From JADFQT01 sp965216025 (lineage in GTDB: Bacteria; Chloroflexota; Dehalococcoidia; Lucifugimonadales; UBA3495), in the NCBI GenBank assembly GCA_965216025.1, contig CBDCEX010000013.1, positions 186,001 to 250,000 of the forward strand: DNA of 64,000 nt. The letters run 5' to 3'. Numbering within the stretch: position 1 is the first letter of the stretch; each line of letters starts with the position of its first letter. The position numbers and the translations under genes were made by a program. Positions 18,738 to 28,087 of the stretch are shown here, in pieces. The notes under the pieces are model-generated. The model did not search any database. It was not told where the DNA came from and saw only the letters and a list, made by a program, of their open reading frames with translations.

Positions 18738-19347
18738 CGGGTGCCTCCAATGTCGGTACGCAAGTTATCTGAAATAGCCAACTTATTGCATGTATTATAT
18801 CTGAAATACGGCTAAGAGATTCATGTAACGACTAGAAAAGCAAGAAAGTTGCCTATTTACCGCATCACTTGTTTGAGCCAAATGGGGAATACGGGACAAA
18901 GAGAGTTGCTGGTCTTATCCAGCCCACTTTTAAAGAACAGGTCATTTTTGGGACGATATTAAGTTCGTCCTTAAAACCGTCCTTAAAACGTCGCCAGAAC
19001 GCTTAGCTGGTGGTGAGCCAAGACGCCGAAGAGCCTGTGTCAAAAACACCAACGGGCCCTGTGGCAGTTATTCGTCGCTCCGGCGAAAGCCGGAGTCCAG
19101 GCGCCGCCCCCTTGTTGATGGATAGATGACGCTGGATTCCGGCCTGCGCCGGAATGACGGGCAGGGATTTATGTTATGCCCGGATTTCTTTGAGCCCAGC
19201 CGCCGCCGGGGGCATTTCCGCAAGCGCCAGATCTGCACCACTAAAAATCCACTGCATAACCGCTCGGCTCTTTTGCGAGAGTGGTATAATGCCGTCGCCC
19301 GGTCAAGGTCCGGCCCAAGCTAAGCCCTAACCGTCGAGGTGATCTCG
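18738..19347. other. Non-coding stretch with repeats
   Basis: About 600 bp without a convincing gene. It holds an AT-rich section (18740-18830), a tandem CGTCCTTAAAAC pair near 18965-18990, and the dispersed repeat at 19031-19200. The final 10 bp carry the ribosome site of the downstream CaiB gene. Confidence 0.6.
19031..19200 (+). repeat. 170-bp dispersed repeat, copy 1
   Basis: Runs from GAGCCTGTGTCAAAA through GCTCCGGCGAAAGCC and CTGGATTCC...GGAATGACGGG to ATGCCCGGAT. A diverged copy in the opposite orientation lies at about 33515-33684. Internal hairpins (CTCCGGCGAAAGCCGGAG; ATTCCGGCCTGCGCCGGAAT) suggest a miniature mobile or REP-type element. Confidence 0.7.
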
Positions 19348-20547
19348 GTGGCCCCCAGCGCTCTGAATGGTGTAAAGGTCCTCGACCTGACCCACTACAT
19401 CGCCGGTCCCTACTGCACCAAGCTGCTGGCCGATTTTGGGGCGCAAGTCATCAAAATCGAGCGGCCCGGCGGTGACCCGGCCCGCGATATGCCTCCCTTC
19501 TATCACGATGAGAGGCATCCGGAGAAAAGCCTGCCCTTCCTTTATTTAAACACCGCTAAACGAAGCGTATCCCTGAACCTAAAATCCGCCCAGGGAATTC
19601 ACATCCTTCGGGAGTTGGCGAAGGACGCGGACATTCTGGTGGAAAACTTCTCACCCCGAGTCATGCCATCCTTGGGGCTGGACTTCCCTACCCTGCGGGA
19701 GCTCAACCCGGCGCTGGTGATGGTCTCTATCTCCAACTTTGGGCAGACCGGGCCCTATAGAGACTACAAGGCGACCGATATGGTCGAATATGCCCTGGGC
19801 GGCCTAATGTACATCTTCGGCTCCTACGACCGTGAGCCGCTGAAGCACGCCTTCAACCAGGCTCAGTTCAAAGCCGGAACCAACGGCGCCGCCGCTGCCC
19901 TGATGGCGCTGTACCACCAGCGGAGCACGGGCCAGGGACAGCACGTCGACGTTTCAATCCAGGAATCGGTGGCGTCGGCTTTGCGTGACGTTACCAGCAA
20001 CTTTACCTACTTCGGGGCGGTGCGCCGGCGCCAACCCAACCACAGTGGAGACCTGACCAGGCTGCGGGCGGTGTCCGACGGGTACATTTTGCCCAACCCT
20101 GGTATCGGTGGCAGACTGAACTGGAATACGGTGGTGGAGTTCCTGGAAGCGCCGGAGCTGGACGACGATAAATTCCGAACTCCTACCGCTCGCCTGGAAA
20201 ATGCCGAAGAGCTAGGGAAAATCTTGGACCGGATTTTTCTATCCAAAAACAAGATGGACATCTTTTATCGCGCCCACCAGAAGCGCTTCATTTACGGAGT
20301 AATCGATTCTTTGGAAGAGGTTATGGCCAGCCCTCAAAATTTGGCCAGGGAGGGGTTTGTGGAGGTGGACCATCCGGTGGCCGGAACATTCAGGTATCCT
20401 GGTGCACCCGTCAAACTAAGCGAAACTCCCTGGGATGGGCTCCAGCCGGCGCCCACATTGGGCCAGCACACCCAGGAGGTCTTCAGCCAACGCCTGGGTT
20501 ACACGGCAGCGGACCTGGAGGAGCTGAGCGTCATGGGGGTGATTTAA
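19348..20547 (+). CDS. CaiB/BaiF family III CoA-transferase
   Basis: 399 aa from GTG 19348; GAGGTGAT sits 5-7 nt upstream, making the earlier GTG 19339 unlikely. Family III fold: VLDLTHYIAGPYCTKLLADFG at the start, GQTGPYRDYKATDMVEYALGG with the expected catalytic aspartate D144, and HPVAGTFRYPGAPVKLSETPW near the end. Such enzymes move CoA between organic acids through an aspartyl-CoA anhydride. The next gene starts one base after the stop and is a paralogue lacking the aspartate, so the two may form a heteromeric transferase. Substrate unknown. Confidence 0.9.
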   Translation: MAPSALNGVKVLDLTHYIAGPYCTKLLADFGAQVIKIERPGGDPARDMPPFYHDERHPEKSLPFLYLNTAKRSVSLNLKSAQGIHILRELAKDADILVENFSPRVMPSLGLDFPTLRELNPALVMVSISNFGQTGPYRDYKATDMVEYALGGLMYIFGSYDREPLKHAFNQAQFKAGTNGAAAALMALYHQRSTGQGQHVDVSIQESVASALRDVTSNFTYFGAVRRRQPNHSGDLTRLRAVSDGYILPNPGIGGRLNWNTVVEFLEAPELDDDKFRTPTARLENAEELGKILDRIFLSKNKMDIFYRAHQKRFIYGVIDSLEEVMASPQNLAREGFVEVDHPVAGTFRYPGAPVKLSETPWDGLQPAPTLGQHTQEVFSQRLGYTAADLEELSVMGVI

Positions 20548-20548
20548 C

Positions 20549-21922
20549 TTGGCCGCGCCTTTGGAAGGCGTACGGATCCTGGAGATGGGCCAGCTCATCG
20601 CCATCCCCTCAGCCATGAAGATGCTGGCCGACATGGGGGCCCAGGTCATCCGGCTGGAGTCCTGCCAGCGGCTGGAGAGCTACCGGACCGACTCCTTATA
20701 CCAGAACGACGTTGAGGGGGAGTTCTGGAATCGGGGGGCCAACTTCTACGAGCAGAACCGCAATAAGCTGGGCATTACCCTGGACTTGAGCCACCCGGCG
20801 GGGCTCAATTTGTTACGGGATCTGGTGAGCATCAGCGATGTGTTCACCGAAAACTTTACCCCTCGGGTCATCAAGAACTTCCAGCTGGAATACCAAGACC
20901 TGCGCCGGCTCAAGCCGGACATCATCATGGTATCCTCTACCGGCTACGGCTTTACGGGACCCTGGGCCAACTTTGGCGCCACCGGCCCAGCCACTGAGGG
21001 CGCTTCAGGACTGGCCTACATCACGGGATATCGGGACGGACCCCCGATGATGTCGGAGATACCCTACACCGACTATACCGGCGCCGAGCACACTGTATTC
21101 GCGGTGATGACGGCGCTGATTCACCGGCAACAGACCGGCCAAGGGCAGTTTATCGACGTTTCCCAGACCGAGACGGCGACTGCCACCGTTCCCGAGGCGT
21201 TAATGGACTACGCGGTTAACGGGCGGACTCCTGCCAGGATCGGCAACGAAGACCCTCAGATGGCACCTCATGGCTGCTATCCATGCCTAGGGGATGACCA
21301 CCTGGGTAACGACCGATGGATCGCCATCGCAATTTCCAGCGACCCCGAGTGGGTATCCCTTTGCCAGGTGCTAAACCGGTCCGATTGGATTCGGGATACC
21401 CGGTTTTCCAGACTGGAAGGACGGAGGAATCATCGGTCCGAACTTGACCGCCTGATAGCCCAAGCTACCGCGGAATGGCAGAACCATCCACTGATGCATG
21501 CCCTGCAAGAAGCTGGCGTTCCGGCGGGAGCGGTGCTGGACGGGCAGGAGCTGCTCTTCAATCCTCACCTGCAACAACGGGGATTTTACGAGGCAGTTGC
21601 CCACCATCCCAGCACTGGTATGCCTCAGCTACCCTACGCCGGCCGCCCTTGGAAATTTTCCGCAACCCCGGCGGTACCCGGTAAAGCGGCTCCCATAATC
21701 GGTGAGCACAACCGGACGGTTCTGGCCGAACTGCTGGGACATTCAGAAGCGGAGTTGGCCAGCTGGGAAGCTGAGGGCATCATCGGATATGGGCCGGCCA
21801 ATCCCACCGGCACGCGGCGCCCCTCTTTGGATGAGCAGGTCCGACAAGGCAGGCTCCAGCGTTACGAGCCCGACTTCAGGGAGCAGATATCGCGGGCCTA
21901 CGGAGAGGGCAGCGCCAGCTAG
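20549..21922 (+). CDS. CaiB/BaiF family protein, partner subunit without catalytic Asp
   Basis: 457 aa from TTG 20549, one base after the upstream stop, with GGGGGTGAT serving as ribosome site inside the upstream gene end. The family pattern is clear (VRILEMGQLIAIPSAMKMLADMG; IDVSQTETATATVPEALMDY; IIGEHNRTVLAELLG). At the catalytic position it reads ATGPATEG, so Asp is replaced by Gly146. The C-terminus is about 40 residues longer than usual and basic. Likely a structural or substrate-binding subunit of a two-gene CoA-transferase. Confidence 0.85.
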   Translation: MAAPLEGVRILEMGQLIAIPSAMKMLADMGAQVIRLESCQRLESYRTDSLYQNDVEGEFWNRGANFYEQNRNKLGITLDLSHPAGLNLLRDLVSISDVFTENFTPRVIKNFQLEYQDLRRLKPDIIMVSSTGYGFTGPWANFGATGPATEGASGLAYITGYRDGPPMMSEIPYTDYTGAEHTVFAVMTALIHRQQTGQGQFIDVSQTETATATVPEALMDYAVNGRTPARIGNEDPQMAPHGCYPCLGDDHLGNDRWIAIAISSDPEWVSLCQVLNRSDWIRDTRFSRLEGRRNHRSELDRLIAQATAEWQNHPLMHALQEAGVPAGAVLDGQELLFNPHLQQRGFYEAVAHHPSTGMPQLPYAGRPWKFSATPAVPGKAAPIIGEHNRTVLAELLGHSEAELASWEAEGIIGYGPANPTGTRRPSLDEQVRQGRLQRYEPDFREQISRAYGEGSAS

Positions 21923-21981
21923 GTATCAGCATGAAGCAGATTGTCATCCTTGCGGGGCAGGACGTAGTGGAGGCGAAGGAT

Positions 21982-22570
21982 CTAAGTTAACCTTTCTCTA
22001 CAGCTGCTTACTTTCGCGCCGCTGAACGCATATTCACAATAGCCACCATCCAAAAGCTCCTGATTGGTCCATTTATGCTCCTTTTGCATGTGAGCAATAA
22101 TGTTTTCAAAGGTCATAAAAAATTCGGTCGCGTAATCTGTTCCTCGATCGCCGTATATAAGAACTACTTTTTCTTCCGGGGTTACCGGACCAATTTCGTG
22201 CGCATACAGTTTATTTTCCATCGCGAACACTAGGAAATTATAAAGACCCATCTCCTCTATGGCAGGTTCTACATTCTTGTGATGCTCTCTTAGATGCAGG
22301 TCCGCGAAATCAAAGTCTAAAGTAAACTCATGGTCTATCCCATCCCGCACCACGAGGGTCTGTGTATCATTATCCACGCTAATAATCTCATGCGCATACC
22401 ACCCCTTTGTCCCAATAAACTCCAAGAATGTGGGAACCTTCTTCGGGCGCAATTTCAAACACACTGCCAAGCTTTGTTTGGGTTGGCGGGATCTGCGTTC
22501 CCGAAGAAGAACAAGCCGCCGTTCCCACAATAATGACTATTACGATCCCGATCATGATTTTTTGGTTCAT
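21982..22570 (-). pseudogene. Lipoprotein, frameshifted after the signal region
   Basis: ATG 22570 opens a hydrophobic signal peptide (MNQKIMIGIVIVIIVG) followed by TAACSSSG, a plausible lipobox-type cysteine. The frame closes at about 22388. The rest (GTKGWYAHEIISVDNDTQTL, LHLREHHKNVEPAIEEMG, GGYCEYAFSGAK) continues in the +1 frame to 21982. An extra base in GAAGAAGG (+ strand 22437-22450) explains it: the whole is 589 nt, one over a multiple of three, giving 195 aa. Function unknown. It lies between the CaiB pair and leuD, opposite the CaiB genes. Confidence 0.65.
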
Positions 22571-22671
22571 AGATTTGCTGGCACTTTTCGATAACAAACT
22601 TTCTACTCCAAAATTTTCTCGGTCACCGAGTTCTTCCTGAGCCAAGCCCTTCCGTGGAAGGAGGGCCCCAG

Positions 22672-23262
22672 CTATCCCCGGCGGGCCTCAAAAGCGCTGA
22701 TTTTATCCTCGTGCTGCTGGGTAAGCCCTATGTCATCCAGCCCGTTGAGCAGGCAATGGCGCCGGAAGGGGGCCAGGTCAAACGTGATGGAGATTTCTTC
22801 ATCGTCATCCCAAATGCGCTGGGCCTCCAGATCGACGTTCAGCTTCATGCCGGGATTCTCCAGGGCCTGATCCATTATCTGACGCACCTGCTCTTCCGGC
22901 AGGGCTACCGGCAGCAGTCCATTCTGGAAGCAGTTGTTGTAGAAGATATCGGCGAAGCTGGGCGCGATGATGCACCGGAAGCCGTACTCCTGTAGCGCCC
23001 AGGGTGCGTGCTCCCGGGATGAGCCGCAGCCGAAATTACGCCCCGCCACCAGAACTCCGGCCCCCTGATAACCGGGCTGGTTCAAAACGAAGTCAGGATT
23101 GGGACTACCGTCGGGCAGGAACCGCCAGCTGGAAAACAGGAACTGGCCATAGCCGGTTCGTTCGATTCGTTTGAGATAGACCGCGGGAATTACCTGGTCG
23201 GTATCGATGTTCACCCGGTCGATGGGCGCGACGACGCCATTTAGCTTGACGAAGGGCTCCAT
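22672..23262 (-). CDS. leuD: 3-isopropylmalate dehydratase small subunit
   Basis: 196 aa, full length for LeuD. It has the swivel-domain signatures VNIDTDQVIPAVYLKRIERTG, NFGCGSSREHAPWALQ and the active-site loop GFRCIIAPSFADIFYNNCFQNG. With LeuC it isomerises 2- to 3-isopropylmalate in leucine synthesis in the cytosol. It is the last gene of a leftward leuC-hicB-leuD cluster; a 50-bp gap separates it from the HicB-like gene. Confidence 0.95.
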   Translation of the reverse strand: MEPFVKLNGVVAPIDRVNIDTDQVIPAVYLKRIERTGYGQFLFSSWRFLPDGSPNPDFVLNQPGYQGAGVLVAGRNFGCGSSREHAPWALQEYGFRCIIAPSFADIFYNNCFQNGLLPVALPEEQVRQIMDQALENPGMKLNVDLEAQRIWDDDEEISITFDLAPFRRHCLLNGLDDIGLTQQHEDKISAFEARRG

Positions 23263-23312
23263 TCTAAGTCTTCTCCTACCAGTTTCTTAATAAGATAAGC
23301 TAGGCGGCCGGG

Positions 23313-23516
23313 TCACAAAGCTAGCTCCACAACCTCCGTGTGTTCCTGAGGCAGGTAGTCATCCTCAGTTGGGTCCAAATACAGTTCGATAGCCTCCCGA
23401 ATGTTAGCCATCGCCTCTTCCCTAGAATCACCTTCGCTTATGCAGCCTGGGAGACTGGGAACGTAAACCGTAAAGCCACCTTCCTCACTAGTTTCCAAAA
23501 CCACTTTCAGTTTCAT
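23313..23516 (-). CDS. HicB-like antitoxin-fold protein between leuC and leuD
   Basis: 67 aa from ATG 23516 (an in-frame start at 23534 is possible). Typical HicB N-terminal fold: LKVVLETSEEGGFTVYVPSL, PGCISEGDSREEAMANIREA and a short acidic tail. HicB proteins counter HicA mRNA interferases. No HicA is next to it, and the C-terminus has no room for a DNA-binding domain. It lies 27 bp (ATG at 23534: 9 bp) after leuC and 50 bp before leuD, so it is co-transcribed with the isomerase genes. Confidence 0.8.
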   Translation of the reverse strand: MKLKVVLETSEEGGFTVYVPSLPGCISEGDSREEAMANIREAIELYLDPTEDDYLPQEHTEVVELAL

Positions 23517-23543
23517 TAAGCGTCTCATCTTCACCGGGTATAG

Positions 23544-24944
23544 CTACCAGTCTCTAATGTCCACGAAATGGCCGGCAATGGCGGCGGCGGCGGCCATTTG
23601 GGGGCTGACCAAGTGGGTCCGGCCACCCTTGCCCTGGCGGCCCTCAAAGTTGCGGTTGGAGGTTGAGGCGCAGCGCTCGCCCGGCTGGAGAATGTCGGGG
23701 TTCATTCCCAGGCACATGGAGCATCCGGCGACCCGCCAGTCGAAACCGGCCTCCTTGAAAATCTGGTCCAGACCTTCCTCTTCGGCCTGCTTCTTAACCA
23801 GGGCGGAACCGGGAACAACCATGGGATAAACATCCGGGTGAGCGTGGCGGCCTTTCACCACCTCGGCCGCAGCCCGCAGGTCTTCCAATCTGGCGTTGGT
23901 ACAGGCGCCCAGGAATATGCGGTCAATCTTGATGTCCTGGATCGGCATGTTGGGCTCCAGGTCCATGTATTGCAGAGCCCTTTCCGCCGCCTCCCGCTCG
24001 GCGGGCTGATCGAAGGAGTCCGGGTCTGGCACCCGGCCGGTCACCTTGGCGACCATACCCGGGTTGGTGCCCCAGGTGACGAAGGGTTCCAGGTCCGCCG
24101 CATCCACCACCACCGTCTTGTCGAAGGCGGCTCCTTCATCGCTGGGCAGCTGCTGCCACCTGGCAACAGCGGCGTCGAACTCCTGGCCCTGGGGAGCGAA
24201 GGGACGGCCCTTCACATACTCAAAAGTGGTCCCATCGGGGGCTATCATTCCGGCGCGAGCTCCGGCCTCAATACTCATATTGCAAACAGTCATCCGGCCA
24301 TCCATCGAGAGGGAGCGAATGGCCTCGCCGGTGTACTCGATAACGTAGCCCACTCCGCCGTTAATTCCTATTTGGCCAATTATTCCCAAGATTACATCCT
24401 TGGCGCTGACCCCAAAGGGCAGGGCGCCGTTGACCCGAATCTCCATGGTCTTGGGTTTAAACTGGCGCAGGGTTTGGGTGGCCAGCACGTGCTCCACTTC
24501 GGAGGTGCCGATGCCCACGGCGAAGCAGCCCAGCGCACCGTGGGTGGAGGTGTGGCTATCCCCGCACACCACCGTCTTGCCCGGCTGGGTGTATCCCAAG
24601 TCGGGGCCTATTATGTGAACAATCCCCTGGTAGGGGCTGTGGCGGTCGTAAAGAGTAACCCCGAATTCGGGGGCGTTTTTTATCAGGGCATCCAACTGCT
24701 GCTTGGAAATCTCGTCGGTGATCGGCAGGGAGAGGTCCCAGGTAGGGGTGTTGTGGTCCACCGTGGCGATGGTCAAATCCGGCCTCCGCACCGGACGTCC
24801 CGCCAATCGTAGGCCCTCGAAGGCCTGCGCGGAGGTGACCTCATGGACCAGATGCAGGTCAATATAGATTATCGAGGACTGACCCGCTTCTTCGTGCACC
24901 AGGTGGTCATCCCATATTTTTTCGAACATGGTCTTTGGGGCCAT
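23544..24944 (-). CDS. leuC: 3-isopropylmalate dehydratase large subunit
   Basis: 466 aa, full length. 4Fe-4S cluster ligands are C348 (LGACTNARL), C408 and C411 (CSMCLGMNPD). Other aconitase-family marks are CGDSHTSTHGALG and MSIEAGARAGMIAPD. ATG 24944 follows AAGGAGGAAGAAGGAAG. Works with LeuD. The upstream gap to the divergent pepN holds a probable extended -10 promoter. No T-box or leader peptide was seen, unlike ilvB at 48 kb. Confidence 0.95.
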   Translation of the reverse strand: MAPKTMFEKIWDDHLVHEEAGQSSIIYIDLHLVHEVTSAQAFEGLRLAGRPVRRPDLTIATVDHNTPTWDLSLPITDEISKQQLDALIKNAPEFGVTLYDRHSPYQGIVHIIGPDLGYTQPGKTVVCGDSHTSTHGALGCFAVGIGTSEVEHVLATQTLRQFKPKTMEIRVNGALPFGVSAKDVILGIIGQIGINGGVGYVIEYTGEAIRSLSMDGRMTVCNMSIEAGARAGMIAPDGTTFEYVKGRPFAPQGQEFDAAVARWQQLPSDEGAAFDKTVVVDAADLEPFVTWGTNPGMVAKVTGRVPDPDSFDQPAEREAAERALQYMDLEPNMPIQDIKIDRIFLGACTNARLEDLRAAAEVVKGRHAHPDVYPMVVPGSALVKKQAEEEGLDQIFKEAGFDWRVAGCSMCLGMNPDILQPGERCASTSNRNFEGRQGKGGRTHLVSPQMAAAAAIAGHFVDIRDW

Positions 24945-25053
24945 ACTTCCTTCTTCCTCCTTGTCTCAGCGCCGGTATCCGGGGCGTATCTGCGGCGCAC
25001 AACCCCAATATTCGGACCGGGGCCAGGGAAACTCGGAATCGACGTCGGGCCAC

Positions 25054-25062
25054 ATTATAACA
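25054..25062 (-). promoter_or_regulatory. Extended -10 promoter for leuC
   Basis: On the minus strand TGTTATAAT (TGn plus consensus TATAAT) lies 110 bp upstream of leuC. The -35 region (TATCCC at 17 bp) is poor, which fits an extended -10 promoter. Confidence 0.5.
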
Positions 25063-25231
25063 TCAGGATTAAGCTGGGGATAAACCCGGGCAGTAAAGGG
25101 CGGACTATTAATGGTAAACTTAGTCGAACGAGTTCGGGCATCTAGTCTCAAAGACCGTAGGACCCGCTGCCCCGGGTATTTCGGGGATACCCCCCAAACG
25201 CAGTGAACGAATCTTAACCTGGAGAGTGAAC

Positions 25232-27829
25232 ATGACCACCGCCGATGCTATCGTGTTGCCGGTGAACGTACTACCCAGCAGGTATCAAATATGGCTTCAA
25301 CCCAACTTCGCCGACTTCACCTTCGCCGGAGAAGAAACCATCGATGTTGAGGTGATGGAGCCCACCTCACAGATTCAGCTAAACTCCGTGGAAATCGAGA
25401 TTCAATCGGCAACTCTCTCCCAGGGTGGCAACTCCCATCCCGCGTCGGAAATAAGCTTCGATACGAAAAGGGAGACGGCGACCCTTAGCTTCACCGAATC
25501 GATCCCTGCGGGTGCGGCTTCATTGAAACTGATTTTCTCCGGCGAGCTCAACGACAAGCTACGCGGCTTCTACCGCAGTCAGTACGCCGGCCAGGACGGA
25601 GAAACTCGATACCTGGCCGCCACCCAGTTTGAGGCGACCGACGCCCGACGGGCCTTTCCCTGCTGGGACGAGCCTGCGCATAAAGCTCGATTCGAGGTAA
25701 CGCTGGTTGTCCCAGACCAGCTGGTGGCGCTGTCCAACACGCCGATTGCGGAGGAAAAGCCCGCCGGCTCCGGACTTAAATCGGTGCGTTTTGCCGAGAG
25801 CCCGGTTATGTCAACCTACTTTCTGGCCTTCATCGTCGGAGATTTGAGCCACATTGAGCAGGAGTCGGCGAATAATACCAAAGTGTCGGTCTGGACCACT
25901 GCTGGAAAGGAGGAGCAGGGCCGCTTTGCCCTGGAAACTTCCGCCAAGCTCCTGTCCTTCTTTAACGACTATTTCGGAATTCCCTATCCTCTGGAGAAGC
26001 TGGACCACATAGCCATTCCGGACTTCGCCGCCGGAGCGATGGAAAACTGGGGCTGCATAACCTATCGCGAGACCGCTCTGCTGGTGGATCCGGACAACTC
26101 CTCGGCAGGAACCCGGCAGCGGGTCGCCGAGGTAGTGGCCCACGAGATGGCGCACATGTGGTTCGGCGACCTGGTAACCATGCAATGGTGGGACGACCTC
26201 TGGCTGAACGAGAGCTTTGCCTCCTGGATGGGCACCAAGGCGGTGGACTGGGCCTTTCCGGAATGGCAGATGTGGACCCAGTTCGTCAACATGGACACCA
26301 ACCGGGCCTTGAGCCTGGACGGTTTGAAGAACTCCCATCCTATCGAACAGGAAGTCAAGGACCCGGCCGAGGTGAGCCAGCTCTTCGACGCTATCAGCTA
26401 CAGCAAAGGCGCGTCGGTCATCCGAATGCTGGAGCAATTCTTAAGCCCGGATACCTTCCGGGAAGGATTGCGGCAGTACATCTCGGCCAACCAGTACCAG
26501 AACGCTCGAACCGAGGACTTATGGGCAGCCCTGGAGAACGCCTCCCAGCAACCGGTAACGTCGATTATGGGGACCTGGACCGGGCAGATGGGATACCCGG
26601 TGCTCCAAGTGGATGCCCAATCCGGCGCTGGCGGACGGGAGCTGGTGCTGACTCAGGAGCGGTTTTTGTACGACGGCGGCTCGGGAGAAACGCAGGAGGA
26701 TACCGTCTGGCAGATACCGGTGGGCCTGGCTCAAGGCGGAGCTTCCCAGACTAGGGCACCGGCCGTCTCAATGGTGATGAGCGAACGCCAGAGCCGGATT
26801 CCTCTTGCCGGCCCCGCTGCAGACCAGTGGTTCAAGCTCAACCCGCTGCAAACCGGGTTCTTCCGAGTGAACTATTCCCCGGAGGATTGGGAGCGCCTCC
26901 TGCCGGTGATCAGCTCCTTGGAGCTTCCCGCCACCGACCGTCTGGGCCTTCAAAACGACGCCTACGCCCTTTCCAGGGCCGGAATCTTGCCGGTATCCCA
27001 GTTTCTGACGGTGGCGGCGGCTTATCAGAACGAGGATGACGCCTCCGTCTGGAGTGATTTGGCCAGCAACCTGAGGGATGTGGAAAACCTTATCGCTGGC
27101 GAGCCCTACTATCAGCCCTATCGGTCCTTCGCCCGAGACCTGTTTCGTCCGGCCGCTGCACGCATTGGCTGGGACGCCCGCCCCGGAGAAGGACACCTGG
27201 ACGCTTTGCTTCGCAGCACCGTTTTAAGTCAGGCCGGCAGCTACGGAGATACCGAGGTTCTGGAAGAGGCCAGGGGCCGCTTTTCCCGCTACCTCCAGGA
27301 TCCCGGCTCTCTGCATCCCGACCTGCGGGGCCTGGTCTACAGCCTGGCGGCCCAGACCGGCGAGCGGGATACCTACGATCACCTCTGGGAGCTGGCCAAT
27401 AATACTGAACTACAGGAAGAGCATATCCGGCTATTGCTGAGTTTGGCCCGCTTTGCATCTCCCGAATTGCTGCAAGAAACCCTGGCGCGCTCGCTGACCG
27501 ACGAGGTCCGGTTGCAGGATACAATTACGGTGGTTACCGCGGTGGCCGGCAACCTCCACGGACGGGATTTGGCCTGGAGCTTTGTTAAAGACCGCTGGGA
27601 GGAGTTCGACCGGCGCTACGGCGGCGGCGGGTTCGGGCTGATGCGCCTGGTTTCCATCTGCGGGGCCTTCGTCGACGCCGGCAAGCTGGCGGATGTGGAG
27701 GCATTTTTCAAGGAGCATCCGGTGCCGGCGGCGGAAAGGACCATCCGCCAATCGCTGGAGCGCATCCAGCTTAACATTCACTGGCTGGAGCGGAACGGAG
27801 TTGAGCTGAGCGAGAGGTTCGGCGGGTAG
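25232..27829 (+). CDS. M1-family aminopeptidase (PepN/ERAP-like)
   Basis: 865 aa. ATG 25232 is preferred over GTG 25226 because GGAG at 25221 is then 7 nt away. The zinc site is HEMAHMWFGDLV with H304, E305, H308 and downstream E327 (NESFASW). The exopeptidase motif GAMENWG is near residue 268. A C-terminal ERAP1-like helical domain follows from about residue 530. No signal peptide, so cytosolic: it removes N-terminal residues from peptides. Monocistronic, divergent from leuC. Confidence 0.95.
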   Translation: MTTADAIVLPVNVLPSRYQIWLQPNFADFTFAGEETIDVEVMEPTSQIQLNSVEIEIQSATLSQGGNSHPASEISFDTKRETATLSFTESIPAGAASLKLIFSGELNDKLRGFYRSQYAGQDGETRYLAATQFEATDARRAFPCWDEPAHKARFEVTLVVPDQLVALSNTPIAEEKPAGSGLKSVRFAESPVMSTYFLAFIVGDLSHIEQESANNTKVSVWTTAGKEEQGRFALETSAKLLSFFNDYFGIPYPLEKLDHIAIPDFAAGAMENWGCITYRETALLVDPDNSSAGTRQRVAEVVAHEMAHMWFGDLVTMQWWDDLWLNESFASWMGTKAVDWAFPEWQMWTQFVNMDTNRALSLDGLKNSHPIEQEVKDPAEVSQLFDAISYSKGASVIRMLEQFLSPDTFREGLRQYISANQYQNARTEDLWAALENASQQPVTSIMGTWTGQMGYPVLQVDAQSGAGGRELVLTQERFLYDGGSGETQEDTVWQIPVGLAQGGASQTRAPAVSMVMSERQSRIPLAGPAADQWFKLNPLQTGFFRVNYSPEDWERLLPVISSLELPATDRLGLQNDAYALSRAGILPVSQFLTVAAAYQNEDDASVWSDLASNLRDVENLIAGEPYYQPYRSFARDLFRPAAARIGWDARPGEGHLDALLRSTVLSQAGSYGDTEVLEEARGRFSRYLQDPGSLHPDLRGLVYSLAAQTGERDTYDHLWELANNTELQEEHIRLLLSLARFASPELLQETLARSLTDEVRLQDTITVVTAVAGNLHGRDLAWSFVKDRWEEFDRRYGGGGFGLMRLVSICGAFVDAGKLADVEAFFKEHPVPAAERTIRQSLERIQLNIHWLERNGVELSERFGG

Positions 27830-27895
27830 GCGGTATTGCCGCTGCTCCCCAATAATCCAGAGGATGTGGGAGCATGTGCAAGTATTTTGTAATTA

Positions 27896-27960
27896 CCCTT
27901 CGACAGGCTCAGGGCGAACGGGCTTTTCCGTTCGTGGTGAGCCTGTCGAACCATGAACTG
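27896..27960. repeat. Palindromic intergenic repeat, copy 3
   Basis: Same CCCTTCGACAGGCTCAGGGCGAACGG and GTGAGCCTGTCGAACCATGAA arms as the other copies, between pepN and metH. Confidence 0.75.
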
Positions 27961-28087
27961 TGGTTTCTCACACACCCTCTCAGCGTACCCATCCTCCCAT
28001 GATATATGGACAAGACTGCCCACACTACCCATTAGGGCAGGAACATTGTAAAATTGTTTACGAATACAATGCCCTCTTAGAGTTACA

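Noticed and set aside
27830..28087. Cobalamin or SAM riboswitch upstream of metH
   Set aside because: No B12-box-like or SAM-I-like conserved core; the gap is mostly the palindromic repeat.
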